6,059 nt of DNA from an uncultured Actinotalea sp. (GTDB lineage: Bacteria > Actinomycetota > Actinomycetes > Actinomycetales > Cellulomonadaceae): assembly GCF_946885855.1 (NCBI RefSeq), contig NZ_CAMPHH010000209.1, positions 1 to 6,059 on the forward strand, read 5' to 3'. A program made the translations under genes and the position numbers. Shown one piece after another: positions 4,701 through 6,059 of this stretch. Position 1 is the stretch's first letter. Each line of letters opens with the position of its first letter. The notes under the pieces were generated by a model. The model saw nothing but the letters and a program-made list of their open reading frames with translations, searched no databases and was not told the DNA's origin.

Positions 4701-6059
4701 TCGTCGCGGAACCGCTCCACGACGATCGTCCGGTCGTCCGGCAGCTGCCCCGTGGCCTGGCGCTGCTCGGTCAGGTACGCCAGGAGGTTGTCCGTCGCCC
4801 AGTCGTCGAGGCCCCCGCTCCGGACCCGCTCCCGTGCGGCGGTGGCGTCGAGGGCGGCGACCTCCCGGACCCAGCCCCCGAGCGCCCGGCCGAGCTCGGC
4901 CGGGCGGCCCGGGGAGTCGCCCTTCCAGAAGGGCAGGCGTCCCGGGACCCCGGGTGCGGGGGACACGAGCACGCGGTCGGGCGTGATCTCCTCGATGCGC
5001 CAGGTGCTCGAGCCGAGGGTGAACGTGTCGCCGACCCGCGACTCGTAGACCATCTCCTCGTCCAGCTCCCCGACGCGCTTGCCGCCGCGCTGGGTCGTGG
5101 TGCCGCCGTCGGCCTCGCCGCCGGTGACGAGGAAGACGCCGTAGAGACCCCGGTCGGGGATCGTCCCCCCGCTCGTGACCGCCAGGCGGAGGGCACCGGG
5201 TCGGCCGGTGAGGACGCCACTGCTGCGGTCCCAGACGAGGCGGGGCCGCAGCTCGGCGAACTCCTCCGACGGGTAGCGGCCGGCGAGCATGTCCAGGACC
5301 GCGCGCAGGGTGCCGTCGCCGAGCTCGGTGAACGGCGCGGCGCGGCGCACGACGGCGGCGAGGTCCTCGACCCTCCACTCGTCGACCGCGACCATGGCCA
5401 CGACCTGCTGGGCGAGGACGTCCAGGGGGTTCTGCGGGACGGCGAGCGACTCGATCTGGCCGTCGCGCATGCGCTGGGCGATGACGGCGCCCGGGACGAG
5501 GTCCCCGCGGAAGGTGGGGAACAGCACGCCGCGGGACACGGCGCCGACCTGGTGCCCCGCGCGACCGATCCGCTGCAGGCCGGAGGCGACGGACGGCGGC
5601 GAGCCGACCTGCACCACGAGGTCCACGGCGCCCATGTCGATCCCCAGCTCCAGGGAGGACGTCGCGACCACGGCCGGCAGGCGGCCGGCCTTGAGGTCGG
5701 ACTCCGTGCGCGTCCGCTCGGTCCGGCTCATCGAGCCGTGGTGGGCGCGGGCGAGGATGTGCGCCGGGTCGCTGGTGTCGACGCCGACGGCGGCTCCCGA
5801 CTGCGCCTGGACCTGCGCCGGCTGGAGGGTGCCGGGGTCCGGGACGTCCTCGCCGTGCCGCTCCGCCCACACCTCGTTCATCCGGGCCGTGAGGCGCTCG
5901 GCGCCCCTCCGGGAGTTGGTGAAGACGAGCGTCGAGCGGTGCGCGGCGACGAGGTCGACGACGCGCTCCTCGACGTGGGGCCAGATCGACGGGCGCGGCG
6001 GCGCGCCGGCCGCGGAGCCGGTGAGGTCGCCGTCGGTGCCCGCGGTGCCCGCGGTGCCC
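1721..6059 (-). CDS. lhr: ATP-dependent helicase Lhr, long form (N-terminus beyond the window)
   Basis: About 1,445 C-terminal residues are present; the start and RecA1 domain (Walker A/B motifs) lie past 6059. Numbering from Met at 5881: the frame enters RecA2 upstream of it with motif IV (STLVFTNSRRGAERL, about 5894-5938), then motif V ATSSLELGID (73-82) and motif VI QRIGRAGH (103-110, arginine finger region). Lhr-core signatures follow: GGTIPDRG (238-245), PFWKGD (317-322) and HSPYGARVHAPW (403-414). Ile241 and Trp319 probably correspond to DNA-contacting residues of the mycobacterial Lhr structure. The C-terminal region has tandem winged-helix units (about 660-850, including EDWCDLEVLR), GYFVEHLGGSQFALPGAVD (1165-1183), ATDPANPYGAALAW (1227-1240) and a last domain ending RGLRLREGR. 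Lhr is a 3'-5' DNA translocase/helicase in DNA repair. The C-terminal part appears about 150 residues longer than in mycobacteria because of Pro/Ala/Gly-rich insertions. It ends in TGA 3 nt before nei. Confidence 0.96.
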   Translation of the reverse strand, partial: GTAGTAGTDGDLTGSAAGAPPRPSIWPHVEERVVDLVAAHRSTLVFTNSRRGAERLTARMNEVWAERHGEDVPDPGTLQPAQVQAQSGAAVGVDTSDPAHILARAHHGSMSRTERTRTESDLKAGRLPAVVATSSLELGIDMGAVDLVVQVGSPPSVASGLQRIGRAGHQVGAVSRGVLFPTFRGDLVPGAVIAQRMRDGQIESLAVPQNPLDVLAQQVVAMVAVDEWRVEDLAAVVRRAAPFTELGDGTLRAVLDMLAGRYPSEEFAELRPRLVWDRSSGVLTGRPGALRLAVTSGGTIPDRGLYGVFLVTGGEADGGTTTQRGGKRVGELDEEMVYESRVGDTFTLGSSTWRIEEITPDRVLVSPAPGVPGRLPFWKGDSPGRPAELGRALGGWVREVAALDATAARERVRSGGLDDWATDNLLAYLTEQRQATGQLPDDRTIVVERFRDEIGDWRVVVHSPYGARVHAPWALVIAARLRDRYGLDAAALHSDDGIVLRLPDVTSSGTWDVAAGRWVEEGDGPEVDLADLLVEPEEVAEAVRAELGSSAMFAARFREAAARSLLLPRRRPDRRQPLWQQRQRAAQLLSVASRYPEFPVLLEAARECLQDDFDVAALTELMRQVQQRAVRVVEVTTPTPSPFAQSLLFGYTAQFLYDGDAPLAERRAAALTLDPTLLAELLGQGGAAQLADLLDPAAVERTEAELSGTAPERQARDVEGLADVVRRHGPLTLAGVRARVRPEHADDAVAWLDELVASRRVLHLRHGEREWWAAVEDAGRLRDALGVALPVGVPEVFTELVPDPLGDLLRRHARTHGPFTAATVAERLGVGVGVVTEVLRRLETQRVLAFGRLRPEAIGGTGEDWCDLEVLRVLRRRSLAALRAEVEPVTQPSLGVFLPRWQGVVELDRPAAGEPGGAGRTDGTGATGRPRRSPARLRGVDGVARVVEQLAGTAVPASAWETLVLPARVTDYAPAMLDELTSAGEVLWAGHGTLAGRDGLISLHPAATADLTLPPATDRESDGHLAGEVHTAVLDALAGGGAYFLAGLVERVRGALGAAVPDVGATRAAPSPDPSVGAAAVPQAVPVTAGAVTEALWDLVWAGWVTNDGLAVLRARLAASSGGTVHRVRRQAPRGRALTGRALGGIALRPGRPAGHADAPGRWSLLPDREPDVTVRSHALAVQLLDRHGVLTRAVAGSEGIGGRFTAVYRVLSGLEEAGKVRRGYFVEHLGGSQFALPGAVDELREDARDALDDLAGPGDDASASPGRTGSVDDRGRALPTVVLAATDPANPYGAALAWPSPPAEGGTREAHGSGPTATERAADGTTPSPAGTEHASTSSRRPGAHRPGRKPGAVVVLVGGALALYVERGGRTVLSFTRDVGLLAAAARGLATTAAAGRLGRLTLQRVDGADVLDRATLDGAVATALVAAGFAATPRGLRLREGR
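6034..6059. repeat. 9-bp tandem repeat inside lhr, continuing past the window edge
   Basis: The plus-strand unit CGGTGCCCG is repeated almost three times from 6034 to the last base. It is in frame with lhr and encodes successive Gly-Thr-Ala triplets in a linker within the second RecA domain, before SIWPHVEERVV. Gain or loss of a unit would keep the frame. The total copy number is unknown because the window ends inside it. Confidence 0.85.

Noticed and set aside
4383..5870. 495-codon minus-strand frame within lhr
   Set aside because: It is shifted relative to the lhr frame that shows helicase motifs V and VI and the Lhr-core signatures; its own product is compositionally biased and featureless.
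1..6059. Mobile element, CRISPR array, tRNA/rRNA gene or defence system
   Set aside because: No transposase or integrase motifs, terminal inverted repeats, spaced direct repeats or RNA gene structures were seen; Lhr and Nei here are housekeeping repair proteins with conserved neighbours rather than parts of a defence island.

Overview
The window looks like chromosomal DNA from a very GC-rich actinobacterium, probably of the Micrococcales/Cellulomonadaceae kind. The reasons are third codon positions that are almost all G or C, a GTG start on nei, and actinobacterial-type ClgR, Nei2 and long Lhr proteins. The genus cannot be fixed from the sequence alone.

Layout, left to right. Positions 3-56 (+) hold the last 17 codons of a gene whose tail and position fit cinA, which often precedes clgR in actinobacteria. 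A 454-bp non-coding spacer follows (57-510). It contains a 16-bp tandem duplication that straddles the upstream stop codon, several dyads including a long hairpin at 305-344, and a weak candidate clgR promoter that overlaps a near-match to the ClgR operator. The clgR gene lies at 511-858 (+), with its start set by a strong Shine-Dalgarno at 495-503. A short convergent gap (859-919) holds a hairpin that could terminate both transcripts. On the minus strand, nei (920-1717, endonuclease VIII/Nei2 family glycosylase) lies directly downstream of lhr (1721 to beyond 6059, ATP-dependent helicase Lhr), with 3 nt between them. This is the lhr-nei pair also found in mycobacteria.

Functionally this is a housekeeping stress and DNA-repair neighbourhood. 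Lhr is a 3'-5' single-strand DNA translocase/helicase, and Nei removes oxidised bases and cleaves the resulting abasic site. Their tight spacing suggests co-transcription and translational coupling. ClgR is an activator of Clp/Lon protease and chaperone genes and appears to be a separate unit running toward them.

I do not see a previously undescribed system, phage or mobile element here. The points worth a second look are an in-frame 9-nt tandem repeat inside lhr at the window edge, long disordered insertions in the Lhr C-terminal region, an Asn-to-Thr change in the Nei DNA-binding motif, a ClgR tail lacking the known Ala-Ala degron, and the structured spacer before clgR.
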